From Nitratireductor kimnyeongensis (lineage in GTDB: Bacteria; Pseudomonadota; Alphaproteobacteria; Rhizobiales; Rhizobiaceae), in contig NZ_CP078143.1 of the NCBI RefSeq assembly GCF_019891395.1, positions 1,588,001 through 1,652,000 on the forward strand: a stretch of 64,000 nucleotides of DNA. The letters are read 5' to 3'. The first letter of the stretch is position 1. Every line of letters begins with the position of its first letter. Positions 1 through 8,594 of the stretch are shown here, piece after piece. Position numbers and translations under genes: made by a program. A model generated the notes under the pieces. It was not told the DNA's origin, did not search any database, and saw only the letters and a list, made by a program, of their open reading frames with translations.

Positions 1-402
1 ACCCTGTTCATCGCCGATTTCGTCGGCGCCACCAATCTTTTTGAAGCGAAGGTCGAGGCGAAGGACGGGGATCACCTGACCCTTTCCGTCGGAGATGCGC
101 GCTGGCGCGTGCCGGCTGCCCGCGTGACTTCGCAGAGAAAGCCGGAAGAGGGCGAGGCGGTCTCGGTGGTGATCCGCCCGGAGGCGTTCGACATTGGCGC
201 TGGCCGCCGGAAGAACGGCATCGAGCTATCCGGCCGCGTGACCGACCAGACCTATCTCGGCGACCGCGTGCATCTGAATGTCGACACGGCGGACGGAAGA
301 TCATTGCTGGTCGATGTCCGGCCGCCGGTCGCGATTGGAGAAGGCGCGGAAATCAAACTGCACTGCCGAGCAGACAATCTCGCGATTATCGCTGATCGAT
401 GA
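1..402 (+). CDS. ABC transporter ATP-binding protein, C-terminal fragment (TOBE domain)
   Basis: The frame is open from the first base, so the N-terminal nucleotide-binding domain lies outside the window. The visible 133 residues begin with FIADFVGATNLF, which is typical of the linker after the ATPase domain in MalK/PotA-type importers. A TOBE-like beta domain follows, including IRPEAFDI. The protein would energise import of a small solute from the cytoplasmic side of the membrane. The next gene, an ornithine-cyclodeaminase-like enzyme, starts 37 nt downstream and probably shares the transcript, which suggests an amino-acid or polyamine-like substrate. That substrate guess is inference from context only. 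Confidence 0.85.
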   Translation, partial: TLFIADFVGATNLFEAKVEAKDGDHLTLSVGDARWRVPAARVTSQRKPEEGEAVSVVIRPEAFDIGAGRRKNGIELSGRVTDQTYLGDRVHLNVDTADGRSLLVDVRPPVAIGEGAEIKLHCRADNLAIIADR

Positions 403-439
403 GCGCGCAACAAACAGACTGTGAAATGGAGACGCCCTG

Positions 440-1414
440 ATGGAAATGATCGATGCCAAACGCGTGCACGAACTGCTGGATTATGAAGGCCTGTTCGCCG
501 CACTTGAGGCTGCGCACAAGGGCGGCATGCCCAAACAGTCCGATCGCCTGATCTATCAGGAGCCGAACCCGCAGGGCCAGCCGGACATCTTCATCATCCT
601 GCCGGCGTGGGAACCGCAGGAAGGTATCCTGGCGAAGCTGGTTACCTCCTTCCCAAACAACAAGGCGCGGCACAATCTGCCGACCGTGAACTCTATCTAT
701 GTTTTCATCAATGCCGACACGGGCGTTGCCGAGGCGGTGATTGACGGCGAGGCGGTGATCTTCCGCAAGACCTCATCGGATTCGGCTTTCGGTTCGAAGC
801 TTCTCTCGCGTGAGGATGCCGAAAACTTCCTGATGATCGGTGCTGGCGGGCTGGCACCCTATTTGGTCAAGGCGCATCTTGCCGCCCGGCCCAGCCTCAA
901 GCGCGTCATGCTTTGGAACCGCACCGGGGCCAATGCCGAAGGACTGGCAAAAACGCTGGCCGCGGAAGGGATCGAAGCGGACGTGGTTTCCGATCTCGAC
1001 AAGGCGGTGAGCGAGGCCGACATCATCTCAAGCGCCACCATGGCCAACGAGCCGCATCTCAAGGGCAGGCTCCTGAAGCCGGGTGCCCATGTGGATCTTG
1101 TCGGCTCCTTCACGCCGGAAATGCGCGAAGCCGACGACGATGTTCTCAAACGCGCATCCATCTTCGTCGATCATCGCCAGACCACCACGCGCTCCGGTGA
1201 GTTCCTCGGTCCGTACGAGCGTGGCATCATCACGCCGGACGATGTGCACGGCGATCTCTTCGAACTTTGCCAGGGCAAGGTGAAGGGTCGTCAGTCTGCT
1301 GACGAAATCACAATGATGAAGAATGGCGGCGGCAGCCATATCGACTACTACGTCGCCAAATATCTGATGGACCGGCATCACGGCCGGCCGTTCTCGACAC
1401 GTTGTTCGAACTGA
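440..1414 (+). CDS. Ornithine cyclodeaminase / mu-crystallin family protein
   Basis: This 324-residue protein matches the length and layout of the ornithine cyclodeaminase/mu-crystallin family. The family comprises NAD(P)-dependent cyclodeaminases, ketimine reductases and alanine or opine dehydrogenases. The Rossmann nucleotide-binding stretch MIGAGGLAPY lies near residue 135. It is followed by VMLWNRTG and the conserved DLVGSFTPEMREADDDV segment, which carries the acidic catalytic region. The ATG at 440 is preceded by TGGAG at a normal distance. The gene probably forms an operon with the upstream ABC ATPase. The reaction cannot be fixed from sequence: cyclodeaminase or imino-acid reductase are both possible. 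Confidence 0.85.
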   Translation: MEMIDAKRVHELLDYEGLFAALEAAHKGGMPKQSDRLIYQEPNPQGQPDIFIILPAWEPQEGILAKLVTSFPNNKARHNLPTVNSIYVFINADTGVAEAVIDGEAVIFRKTSSDSAFGSKLLSREDAENFLMIGAGGLAPYLVKAHLAARPSLKRVMLWNRTGANAEGLAKTLAAEGIEADVVSDLDKAVSEADIISSATMANEPHLKGRLLKPGAHVDLVGSFTPEMREADDDVLKRASIFVDHRQTTTRSGEFLGPYERGIITPDDVHGDLFELCQGKVKGRQSADEITMMKNGGGSHIDYYVAKYLMDRHHGRPFSTRCSN

Positions 1415-1420
1415 TCCCGT

Positions 1421-1450
1421 GGCGGCGGCTATGCGCCGCCGCCGCATTTT
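1421..1450 (+). terminator. Terminator-like hairpin after the cyclodeaminase-family gene
   Basis: A 9-bp perfect stem (GGCGGCGGC with GCCGCCGCC) and a 5-nt loop starts 6 nt after the stop codon and is followed by GCATTTTG. The T-tract is short, so termination may be partial. Confidence 0.5.
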
Positions 1451-1486
1451 GACTGATGATCGTGAGGTGAAGACAAGGGGAGTGTC

Positions 1487-2407
1487 ATGGAACTGCCGCG
1501 ACGTTTGATCCCTTCCGTTTCGGGCCTGATCGCCTTCGAGGCGACGGCCCGACATCTGAGCTTTTCGCAGGCCGCCAAGGATCTCTCGCTTTCGCAAGGG
1601 GCCGTTTCCAAACGGGTGCGCCAGTTGGAACAGATGCTTGGTGTTGCCCTTCTCGCCCGCAACAATCATCAGGTCCACCTGACGGAGATGGGGCAGCGCT
1701 ATCTTCCGCAGGTGCGCACCCTTCTAGGACAGCTGGAAAGTTCCACCCGGGCGCTGATGCAGGGAGCGGATGGCAAAACCACTATCACGATGGCGGCGCC
1801 CGTCGGGTTTTCGGCTTGCTGGTTGATTTCCCGTCTCGGCGACTTCCAAAAACGCCATGCCAACCTCAGCATCAATCTGATCACCTCAAAGACGTTGCTC
1901 GAAACCGATGACGAAACGGTGGACTGCGCCATCGTGCAGGGCACGCCGCAATGGGGCGCCCTCGCCTGCACACCGCTTTTCGAGGAAGAGCTTGTGCCGG
2001 TGGCAAGTCCACACTTCATGCGCAGCCGGCGTCCGAATTCTCCCGACAAACTGCATGAATGCACGCTGCTTCATCTGTCGGGGCAACCCGATCTTTGGGC
2101 TGAATGGTTTGAACAGGCAGGATGCCCTCGATCGGCGTTTCCCGGTGGGCCGCAATTCGATCAGTTTCCCCTCCTGATCATGGCCACCGTGCAGGGTCAG
2201 GGAACCGCGATCATTCCCCGCTTCATGGTCGAAAGGGAGCTCGCATCGGGTGAACTTGAAGTGGTGTTCGATGTGCCGCTGCGCAGCCGAAAAGCCTATC
2301 ATTTCGTGATGCCGGCCCGGTCGGCAAGCGACCGAAACATTCTCGCCCTGCGTAGCTGGATCATGGACTGCGTGGCAGGAGACGCGGGTTGCAGCAGAGC
2401 GGCATGA
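1487..2407 (+). CDS. LysR-family transcriptional regulator (GcvA-like)
   Basis: The 306-residue product begins with RRLIPSVSGLIAFEATARHL and continues with a winged helix-turn-helix (LSFSQAAKDLSLSQGAVSKR, about residues 24-43). This is the arrangement of the GcvA/AmpR branch of LysR regulators. The remaining about 200 residues form the periplasmic-binding-like effector domain. A purine-rich AAGGGGA sits just before the ATG. It lies between the cyclodeaminase-family gene and a sugar-type ABC importer, both on the same strand, and may control either. No convincing T-N11-A operator was identified in the flanking gaps, so the target is undetermined. Confidence 0.9.
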   Translation: MELPRRLIPSVSGLIAFEATARHLSFSQAAKDLSLSQGAVSKRVRQLEQMLGVALLARNNHQVHLTEMGQRYLPQVRTLLGQLESSTRALMQGADGKTTITMAAPVGFSACWLISRLGDFQKRHANLSINLITSKTLLETDDETVDCAIVQGTPQWGALACTPLFEEELVPVASPHFMRSRRPNSPDKLHECTLLHLSGQPDLWAEWFEQAGCPRSAFPGGPQFDQFPLLIMATVQGQGTAIIPRFMVERELASGELEVVFDVPLRSRKAYHFVMPARSASDRNILALRSWIMDCVAGDAGCSRAA

Positions 2408-2574
2408 AATCGTTCGTTCGCCTTGCCTGATCGGCACTGCCCTATTCCAAAAAGCGATTTGAGCCCATCCAGCCTCAAAGGCAGACTTTCCTCGGGAAGC
2501 GCGGCGTTCCGGATACCTGTCCAGTGAAGACAGGAGCGGATCATCAGCCGGGCGACAACCAGAGGAGAACACGA

Positions 2575-3837
2575 ATGCCCGGAAGAACACGCAACTTGCT
2601 TTATGCCACCGCCCTGGCCGCGACGGCCCTTGCTGCGGGGTCGACGACTTCGATGGCGGAAGATGAGATCAGCTTCCTTGTGGTTGATTTCGAGGCGCCC
2701 GGAATGGGTGACTGGTGGCAGCTTCTGGTTTCAACCTATGAAGAAAAGACCGGCAACAAGGTGGTGCCGCGAAACACGCCGGCGAGCGAATATTACGAGC
2801 AATTGCTCATTCAGGCCGCCAGCGGCACCGGTGCCGATATTCTCACCGTCAATCCGAACAATATCGGCGAGCTTCTGGCCGCCGGTCAGTTGATGCCTCT
2901 GACAGAGTTTTTCGAAAGCTCGGGCGTGAAAGAGCAGATCGTCGAGGGCGGCTTCGATGCGCTGACGGCGGACGGCGAAATCTACGCTCTGCCGATCACT
3001 GGTCGCACCCTCGAGCTTATCTATAATGCCTGCTATCTGAAGGATGCCGGATTCGACCGTCCTCCCCAGACGCCGCAGGAGTTTCTCGACTACGCGACAA
3101 AGCTGACGGTCAAGGACGGTTCGGGCCGCGTGACCCGCTATGGCGCAAACATGGTCAACGCCAATGAAGACCCCACCTATGAGATGCTGCTCATGTGGAG
3201 CATCGCCAATGGCGGCTCGTTTGCTGATGCGGATGGCAATTTCACGCTTGATTCCGAACCTGTGATCGCCGGCCTGAAGCAGATGAAGGCGCTCTATGAT
3301 GCAGGTGTCGTTCCCAAGGGAATGACGGAGACAGACCAGCGCTCGCTCTTTGCCACCGGCGGCACCGCCATGACAATTGACGGACAGTGGCAGTTTCCCT
3401 TCATCGAGAAGAACAATTCCGAGAATTTCGACTGCTACAAGTCGGCGCTACACCCATGGGATGGGCCGGGCACGGGCGGCGTGAACATGGCGCTGGCCAT
3501 CAATGCCGCAACATCAAGCCCGGATGCGGCCAAAGCCTTCATCGAGACGGCGGCGAGCGCCGAAATGCAGTCCACCTTCTCCGATCACAGCCCCTATATT
3601 CCTTATGGGGTGAACGCGTTGACCGATGCGCAGAAAGAGGCGCGTCCCTATCTGGAACCCTGGATCAAAAGCAGCGGAAATGCCCACCCGGTGGCGATTC
3701 CCGGCCATGCCGACCAGTTTAACGAGATCTGGCCGATCGTTGTCGACGCGGTTCTGCTGACGCTCAGAGACGGAAAGCCGGCCGAGGAAAGCCTCGCCGA
3801 AGCACAAGCCAAGCTGGAAGACTGCTGCGCCAAGTAG
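2575..3837 (+). CDS. Extracellular solute-binding protein, family 1 (CUT1 ABC importer)
   Basis: I chose the ATG at 2575 because GAGGAG lies 5-10 nt upstream and because it starts directly with a signal peptide (LLYATALAATALAAG, cleavage near SMAED). The frame remains open 17 codons further upstream. The mature about 395-residue protein has the MalE/UgpB-type layout: an early EYYEQLLIQAASGTGADI segment, YALPITGRTLELIYN in the hinge region, and AMTIDGQW. It should capture a carbohydrate-like ligand in the periplasm and deliver it to the two permeases encoded next. The C terminus has a Cys-Cys pair (LEDCCAK) and the core has two more cysteines, so disulfides are possible. The substrate is unknown. 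Confidence 0.92.
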   Translation: MPGRTRNLLYATALAATALAAGSTTSMAEDEISFLVVDFEAPGMGDWWQLLVSTYEEKTGNKVVPRNTPASEYYEQLLIQAASGTGADILTVNPNNIGELLAAGQLMPLTEFFESSGVKEQIVEGGFDALTADGEIYALPITGRTLELIYNACYLKDAGFDRPPQTPQEFLDYATKLTVKDGSGRVTRYGANMVNANEDPTYEMLLMWSIANGGSFADADGNFTLDSEPVIAGLKQMKALYDAGVVPKGMTETDQRSLFATGGTAMTIDGQWQFPFIEKNNSENFDCYKSALHPWDGPGTGGVNMALAINAATSSPDAAKAFIETAASAEMQSTFSDHSPYIPYGVNALTDAQKEARPYLEPWIKSSGNAHPVAIPGHADQFNEIWPIVVDAVLLTLRDGKPAEESLAEAQAKLEDCCAK

Positions 3838-3855
3838 GCGTGGCGGATTGCCGGA

Positions 3856-4815
3856 ATGCAGACTGCCGAAAACAACAAGAGAGAGGGTGACCGACGAGCC
3901 GGAAAAGGTGCCCGGATCACCACTTTCCTGACAGAAGGAGGGGGCTTCCTTCTGATCATGCTGCTGCCCGCCCTGCTGGTTCTGGGGTTTGTGATCGGCT
4001 TGCCAATGCTTAAAGCGCTCGCGCTCAGCCTTGACTCGATCAACTTCCGCAGACCTGCAGCGGCGGGCACTTTTGGTCTGCACAATTACGAAAAGCTCAT
4101 ATTCGATGCCCAGGTCTGGAACGCGGTCTGGCGATCGGCGCTCTATATGGGGGGCACCGTCATCGGATCGATCGTGCTTGCGCTTTCGGCGGCGCTCCTG
4201 ACGCGGCGCATCGTGCATTTCCGTGCATTGGCACGCCTTACGTTTCTCATTCCATGGACGGTTCCAGCCGTGGTTACGGCCCTGGTCTGGGGCGTGATGT
4301 ATGAGGGCAATTTTGGGGTGATCAATCGGCTGATCGAACCCCTGCCCTTCATCAACGGGACAGATTGGCTCATCAACCGGGAGACGGCTCTTCCCGCTCT
4401 CATCCTGGCGCAGGTCTGGAACGAATTCCCGGTGGCCTACATCTTCTTTCTGGCAGGACTTCACTCCATTCCCGAAGAACTCTACGAGGCCGCGCGAATC
4501 GACCGGGCGAGCGCCTTCAATCAGTTTCGCTACATCACCCTTCCGCAGCTCAGCTCGATTACGGCCGTGATCGTGATCCTTCTCATGATCATGGGCTTCA
4601 AGTCCTTTCCCATCATCTTCATTTTGACCGGAGGCGGGCCGGCCGGGGCGACCGAGACCATGACGGTGCTCACCTACAACACCGCGTTTCGAAAACTCGA
4701 TTTTTCCTATGCTGCTACACTCGGCATTCTCGCCGTGTTCATCTCGCTTGCAATGGTGCTCGTGTATCTTCGGGTCATGAAGCGGGCGGAACGTGGTGCC
4801 GGGGGAGCGGTTTGA
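3856..4815 (+). CDS. ABC transporter permease, MalF/UgpA type
   Basis: The 319-residue protein has six predicted membrane segments, the first at about residues 33-55. The cytoplasmic EAA loop reads EELYEAARIDRASAFNQFRYITLP, the coupling helix that contacts the ATPase. Its start lies 18 nt after the binding-protein stop with only a weak GGA-type ribosome site. Its stop overlaps the likely TTG start of the second permease, which points to translational coupling. Family membership is clear, but the transported sugar is not readable from sequence. Confidence 0.93.
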   Translation: MQTAENNKREGDRRAGKGARITTFLTEGGGFLLIMLLPALLVLGFVIGLPMLKALALSLDSINFRRPAAAGTFGLHNYEKLIFDAQVWNAVWRSALYMGGTVIGSIVLALSAALLTRRIVHFRALARLTFLIPWTVPAVVTALVWGVMYEGNFGVINRLIEPLPFINGTDWLINRETALPALILAQVWNEFPVAYIFFLAGLHSIPEELYEAARIDRASAFNQFRYITLPQLSSITAVIVILLMIMGFKSFPIIFILTGGGPAGATETMTVLTYNTAFRKLDFSYAATLGILAVFISLAMVLVYLRVMKRAERGAGGAV

Positions 4816-5654
4816 CCTTGGCGCGCCCTGTCGGAAATTCCATTGGCGGCGAGATCATGCACGTGTGCGCGTTGGTGCTCCTGGGAATACTGGTGTTGTT
4901 TCCGGTGTATTGGATGGCGGTCATTGCGCTGACACCCACCGGTTTCAGCCGAAGTCTCGCGGGAATTGTTCCCGAACGGATTACCTTTGAGAATTTCGTG
5001 ATGTTGTTCAGCGAGCGCCCCATGCTGCGCTGGATCGGCAATAGCATCTTTGTTGCAGCCACATCATCTTTCCTGTCGCTCGCCTTCGGCGCTTCCTGCG
5101 GCTACGTTCTCAGCCGGATCAAGTTCCGTGGCTCAGGGCTCGTTCTTATACTGGTTCTCGCCACACAGATGATGCCGGCTACCAGCATCGTTGTCCCGCT
5201 TTACATTCTGTTCCGCGACTTCGGCCTTCTCGACACCATGCAAGGCATGGTGCTGGGCCACATTTCGCTGGTCGCACCACTGGCCATATGGATGAGCAAA
5301 GGGTTCTTCGACAGCATCCCCGCGGATCTTGAAGGTGCGGCGCGCATCGACGGCTGTTCCCGCCTTTCGGCCTATTGGCATGTGACGCTTCCCCTGGCGC
5401 TGCCGGGACTTGCGGCGATTTTCATCTACGGGTTCGTCACGAGCTGGCACGATTTCCTTTTCGCGAAAACGCTCATCAATTCACAATCGCTCTGGACGGC
5501 AGCCACCGGCATCTCATCCTTTCGCGGGGAGTATTTCACCCTCCACGAATTGCAGATGGCAGCAGCCCTCGTGTTTGCGCTTCCCGTCATCATCGTCTTC
5601 CTCATCATGCAGCGGCGTATCGTCTCTGGCGCGCTCGCCGGCAGTGTCCGCTGA
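4812..5654 (+). CDS. ABC transporter permease, MalG/UgpE type
   Basis: This is the second integral-membrane subunit of the CUT1 importer, with a first membrane helix at HVCALVLLGILVLFPVYWMAV and the EAA loop LEGAARIDGCSRLSAYWHVTLP. No ATG precedes the first helix except the one at 4857, which would leave almost no N-terminal tail. I prefer TTG at 4812. It overlaps the previous stop as TTGA, is preceded by GGGGGAGCGG, and gives a 280-residue protein of normal length. The reading frame is open much further upstream, but that part is antiphase to the first permease and is not protein-like. Confidence 0.88.
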   Translation: MTLARPVGNSIGGEIMHVCALVLLGILVLFPVYWMAVIALTPTGFSRSLAGIVPERITFENFVMLFSERPMLRWIGNSIFVAATSSFLSLAFGASCGYVLSRIKFRGSGLVLILVLATQMMPATSIVVPLYILFRDFGLLDTMQGMVLGHISLVAPLAIWMSKGFFDSIPADLEGAARIDGCSRLSAYWHVTLPLALPGLAAIFIYGFVTSWHDFLFAKTLINSQSLWTAATGISSFRGEYFTLHELQMAAALVFALPVIIVFLIMQRRIVSGALAGSVR

Positions 5655-5678
5655 TCGCAAACAAGAACTGGAACAGCC

Positions 5679-6794
5679 ATGGCAACCGTCTCGTTCTCGA
5701 AGATCGTCAAATCCTTTGGGCAGACCGAGGTCATCCATGGCGCCGATATCGATATAGAAGACGGCGAATTCGTTGTCTTCGTCGGGCCTTCAGGCTGCGG
5801 AAAGTCGACACTGTTGCGCATGTTGGCGGGACTGGAGAGTGTCAGCGATGGCGAGATCCGCATCGGGGAGACCGTGGTCACCGAGCTTGCACCAAAGGAC
5901 AGGGATGTGGCCATGGTGTTTCAAAACTATGCGCTCTATCCGCATATGACCGTGGCCGACAACATCGGCTTTCCCCTCAAAATGACCGGCGTCCAGAAGA
6001 CCGCGCGCACAAAAAACGTAAATGAGGTCGCAAAGCTTCTCGGCCTCGATGGTCTGTTGGACCGCTATCCGCGCGAGCTTTCGGGCGGTCAGCGTCAGCG
6101 CGTCGCCATGGGCCGCGCCATTATACGTCGGCCTTCGGTTTTCCTGTTTGATGAACCTCTGTCCAATCTGGACGCGGCATTGCGCGTTCAGATGCGTCGC
6201 GAGATCAAGCTCCTGCACAAGCGTCTGGAATCCACAATGATCTTCGTCACTCATGATCAGGTGGAAGCGATGACGATGGCCGACCGGATCGTGGTTCTGC
6301 GCGGCGGCCGCGTGGAGCAGATCGGCACACCCGATGAGATCTATCGACAGCCGGCGAACACATTTGTTGCCAGCTTCATCGGCGCGCCCCCGATGAATGT
6401 GATCGAAGGCACAGTCGCCCTGTTGCAGCAAGGTCCGGTCTTCATGCCTAAGGCCGAGCCGAAACTTGCAATTGAACTCCCTGCCGATGCAAAATCGAAG
6501 CCCAATGCAGCCTTTCTGGGCATTCGACCGGAGGATTGCATTCTGCAGCGTCCGAACGGTTCACTCCATCCAAACGGGTGCGTCAGGTTCATCGAGCGAA
6601 GCGGGCCCGAAACCCAGTTGACCGTCACGCTAGGAGCGACGGGGAAGCTTTCGATCATGACGCTGAGCTTTGATGGAAGCAAACATGTGATAGGTGACCC
6701 GGTAAATGTTGTTTTTCCTCCGGAGCGGCTTTGCCTCTTTGATCAAGAGGGTAACTTGTTGCGCCAGGATGGATCGTCCGTGTTCTTCTCATAA
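5679..6794 (+). CDS. ABC transporter ATP-binding protein, UgpC/MsmK type
   Basis: This 371-residue ATPase completes the CUT1 importer. Walker A is GPSGCGKST (about residues 36-44), the Q-loop is in [13 protein letters not shown], the signature is [14 protein letters not shown], Walker B is [11 protein letters not shown], and the switch histidine is in [16 protein letters not shown]-containing regulatory C-terminal domain follows (FLGIRPEDC). It starts 24 nt after the second permease with a GGAAC ribosome site. The gene ends about 30 nt before the first copy of the island-flanking repeat, so it probably marks the last pre-island chromosomal gene on this side. Confidence 0.95.
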   Translation: MATVSFSKIVKSFGQTEVIHGADIDIEDGEFVVFVGPSGCGKSTLLRMLAGLESVSDGEIRIGETVVTELAPKDRDVAMVFQNYALYPHMTVADNIGFPLKMTGVQKTARTKNVNEVAKLLGLDGLLDRYPRELSGGQRQRVAMGRAIIRRPSVFLFDEPLSNLDAALRVQMRREIKLLHKRLESTMIFVTHDQVEAMTMADRIVVLRGGRVEQIGTPDEIYRQPANTFVASFIGAPPMNVIEGTVALLQQGPVFMPKAEPKLAIELPADAKSKPNAAFLGIRPEDCILQRPNGSLHPNGCVRFIERSGPETQLTVTLGATGKLSIMTLSFDGSKHVIGDPVNVVFPPERLCLFDQEGNLLRQDGSSVFFS

Positions 6795-6824
6795 CCCGTC
6801 AGCTCTCAGCTCCCGCTGCCGTTG

Positions 6825-6869
6825 GGATCATGACTTGTAGGCTGAGTTTAACCAGCAGACGGTTGGTGG
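6825..6869 (+). repeat. Left copy of 45-bp direct repeat flanking the catabolic island
   Basis: This 45-nt stretch matches 25814-25858 in direct orientation at 40 of 45 positions; the inner 38 nt (from 6832) match at 35 of 38. The shared core includes GCTGAGTTTAACC and ends with GGTTGGTGG. The right copy ends inside the 3' terminus of the tRNA-Ala gene. The pair is best read as attL/attR-like ends of an inserted segment. The overlap with the tRNA itself is only about six nucleotides, so a classical tRNA attachment site is not proven. Confidence 0.7.
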
Positions 6870-6980
6870 TGGTTCCAGTCCAAATCAAACCTGCCTCTGC
6901 AGCCAAATCCCCTGTTTGCCGTCAAAAAATACAGGGGACAATCGCCGTTTGCAAAGGGACTCCGTGAGTCTGCAAGCGGG

Positions 6981-7189
6981 TGACCTGCCACTGAATTTGA
7001 CCTTCCAGTTTGAGATGGTGCCCTCTGACATGCCGTGCTTGCGGCACAGGTTTGCGTACTTTGCGCCTGCCTCGTACTCGGCCAGAATTCCGATGATTTG
7101 CTTGTCTGTGAAACCCGTTCGCTCCATGGTCCGTCTTCCAACGGGGCGGGACTCTGGTCGGCGATGGAGGAAAACCCCGTGGCAGGTCA
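6981..7189 (-). mobile_element. Internally deleted IS3-family element with both terminal inverted repeats
   Basis: The plus strand begins with TGACCTGCCAC at 6981-6991, and its exact reverse complement GTGGCAGGTCA closes the unit at 7179-7189. Similarity between the ends continues imperfectly inward. Between them lies only the 5' part of an IS3-type orfA on the minus strand. No target-site duplication is evident. The unit therefore looks like a non-autonomous, MITE-like deletion derivative that kept both ends but lost nearly all of the transposase. Confidence 0.7.
6987..7127 (-). pseudogene. IS3-family transposase OrfA, N-terminal remnant
   Basis: From the ATG at 7127 the minus strand encodes about 47 residues typical of the OrfA helix-turn-helix of IS3-family elements. 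They include FTDKQIIGILAEYEAG, then NLCRKHGMSEGTISNWKVKF. Homology stops abruptly where the terminal inverted repeat begins. The rest of orfA and the whole DDE catalytic orfB are absent, so the fragment cannot transpose on its own. Confidence 0.8.
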
Positions 7190-7568
7190 ACAACGAAGGG
7201 AGGAAACCGAAATCTTGACCCTTGGGTAACCGCCGTTCCATACATAAAAGGCGGGTCAACTCTCGGTCTGGACGATGTGTCGCCGCCTGCACATCCACAC
7301 ATGTCATCCGCGGGCGCGAGAGCAGCTCGGCCTGTTGAGGCTCCGTAGCGAGCCTTTTCGCTATGTTTGGATTGGTCTCAGTCTTCGATCCTCCGTACTT
7401 TATGTCACCACGGTGAAATAATTCAGATGGAGAGGAGCCCCCAGAAGGTATAAATTGTTAGCTTCCTGAGCATGAGTAGCTCAAATGTAGACTGCGGCTT
7501 CTGTCTTCTCGTGTGGAATGGCTGGATGAAGTCGACCAAATCCAAAGAATATTTAGGTTCCCAGTTCG

Positions 7569-8594
7569 ATGGCCAAGATCAAGGATGTTGCCGCGAAGGC
7601 CGGCGTGTCGACCGCGACGGTTTCGCATGTCATCAACGGCTCGCGCACCGTCAGCCCGGCAACGACGAAGAAGGTCAGGGCGGCCATCAAGGCGCTGAAG
7701 TACCGGCCCCACGGCATCGCGCGCAGCCTGCGCGTCGCCCAGACCGGAACCATCGCGGTGCTGATCTCCGACATCTCCAATCCTTTCTTCGCCGACTTCG
7801 TGCGCGGCGTGGAGGATGCTGCCCACCAAAGCGGCGAACGCTACCATCTCCTTTTGTGCAACACCGAGGAAAGCACCGAGCGCGAACGTCGCGCGCTCGA
7901 TCTGGTGCTTGAACGGCGCATCGACGGCATCATCATGGCCCCGGCGGGCGGCAACGAGGAGATTCTCATCGACCTCGCCGAAAGCGGCATGCCGCTGATC
8001 TTCGGCGACCGAGAACTCAAGGGCGTACCCGCCGACACGGTGGTCGCTGACAATGTCGCGGCTGCGGCCGAACTCACACGCCATCTCATCTCGCTCGGGC
8101 ACGAGCGCATCGCGCTTCTGGAAGCCGATCTCAACGCGTCCGCCATCGACGAACGCACTGCCGGCTTCCGCCAGGCTCTTGCAAAGGCCGGGCTCAAACT
8201 CGACCCCCGTCATGTAGGCAGAAGCCCGTCCAACGTGGTTGACGCCGAGGCGGCGGGCAAGGCGCTTCTCGGCACCGAGCCGCGGCCAGACGCCGTGTTC
8301 TGTACCAACAACTTCATGACGCTCGGCATGATGCAGGCAGTGATGAGTGCCGGGCTGAGATGTCCGCAGGACATCGCCGTCGTCGGCTTCGACGACTTTC
8401 CTTGGGCGGCGGCCTTCAGCCCCCGCCTCACGGTCGTGGCGCAGCCTGCCCACGAGATCGGCCGCGAGGCCGCTGCGCTGCTGTTCGACCGCCTGTCTGG
8501 ACGGCGAACCGGCGATCCCGTGCAACTGACGCTCGCCACCAGGTTGATCGTTCGCGATTCCTGTGGAGCGGGCCTGAAAAGCTCCCGTTCCTAG
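7569..8594 (+). CDS. LacI-family transcriptional regulator
   Basis: The 341-residue protein opens with a canonical LacI helix-turn-helix (IKDVAAKAGVSTATVSHVIN, residues 3-22) and hinge (KYRPHGIARSL). A sugar-binding periplasmic-fold domain follows (TGTIAVLISDISNPFFADFV, later DIAVVGFDDFPWA). It should repress catabolic genes until a sugar-like effector binds. Its stop overlaps the stop of the convergent FAD oxidoreductase by 4 bp. Two LacI-type palindromes near 18500 and 18690 are the best candidates for its operators. It is the first intact gene of the island. Confidence 0.95.
   Translation: MAKIKDVAAKAGVSTATVSHVINGSRTVSPATTKKVRAAIKALKYRPHGIARSLRVAQTGTIAVLISDISNPFFADFVRGVEDAAHQSGERYHLLLCNTEESTERERRALDLVLERRIDGIIMAPAGGNEEILIDLAESGMPLIFGDRELKGVPADTVVADNVAAAAELTRHLISLGHERIALLEADLNASAIDERTAGFRQALAKAGLKLDPRHVGRSPSNVVDAEAAGKALLGTEPRPDAVFCTNNFMTLGMMQAVMSAGLRCPQDIAVVGFDDFPWAAAFSPRLTVVAQPAHEIGREAAALLFDRLSGRRTGDPVQLTLATRLIVRDSCGAGLKSSRS

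Larger units (their letters stand above)
6870..7568. other. Non-coding island edge with mobile-element debris
   Basis: This roughly 700-nt stretch has no complete gene. It contains a 209-bp IS3-type deletion derivative (6981-7189) and a 7-bp inverted repeat (CCCCTGT at about 6909, ACAGGGG at about 6932) without a T-tract. About 380 nt lies between the IS remnant and the LacI gene. A 12-nt dyad TCACCACGGTGA at 7405-7416 lies about 150 nt before the LacI start and could be regulatory, but nothing else supports that. Confidence 0.5.

Noticed and set aside
4365..4811. Possible N-terminal extension or frameshift fusion of the second CUT1 permease
   Set aside because: The upstream in-frame codons lie antiphase inside the first permease and give an Arg/His-rich, non-membrane sequence. 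Both permeases are intact in their own frames.
6909..6938. Inverted repeat CCCCTGT/ACAGGGG as a terminator
   Set aside because: It lacks a T-tract on either side and lies within mobile-element debris about 115 nt after the nearest gene end.
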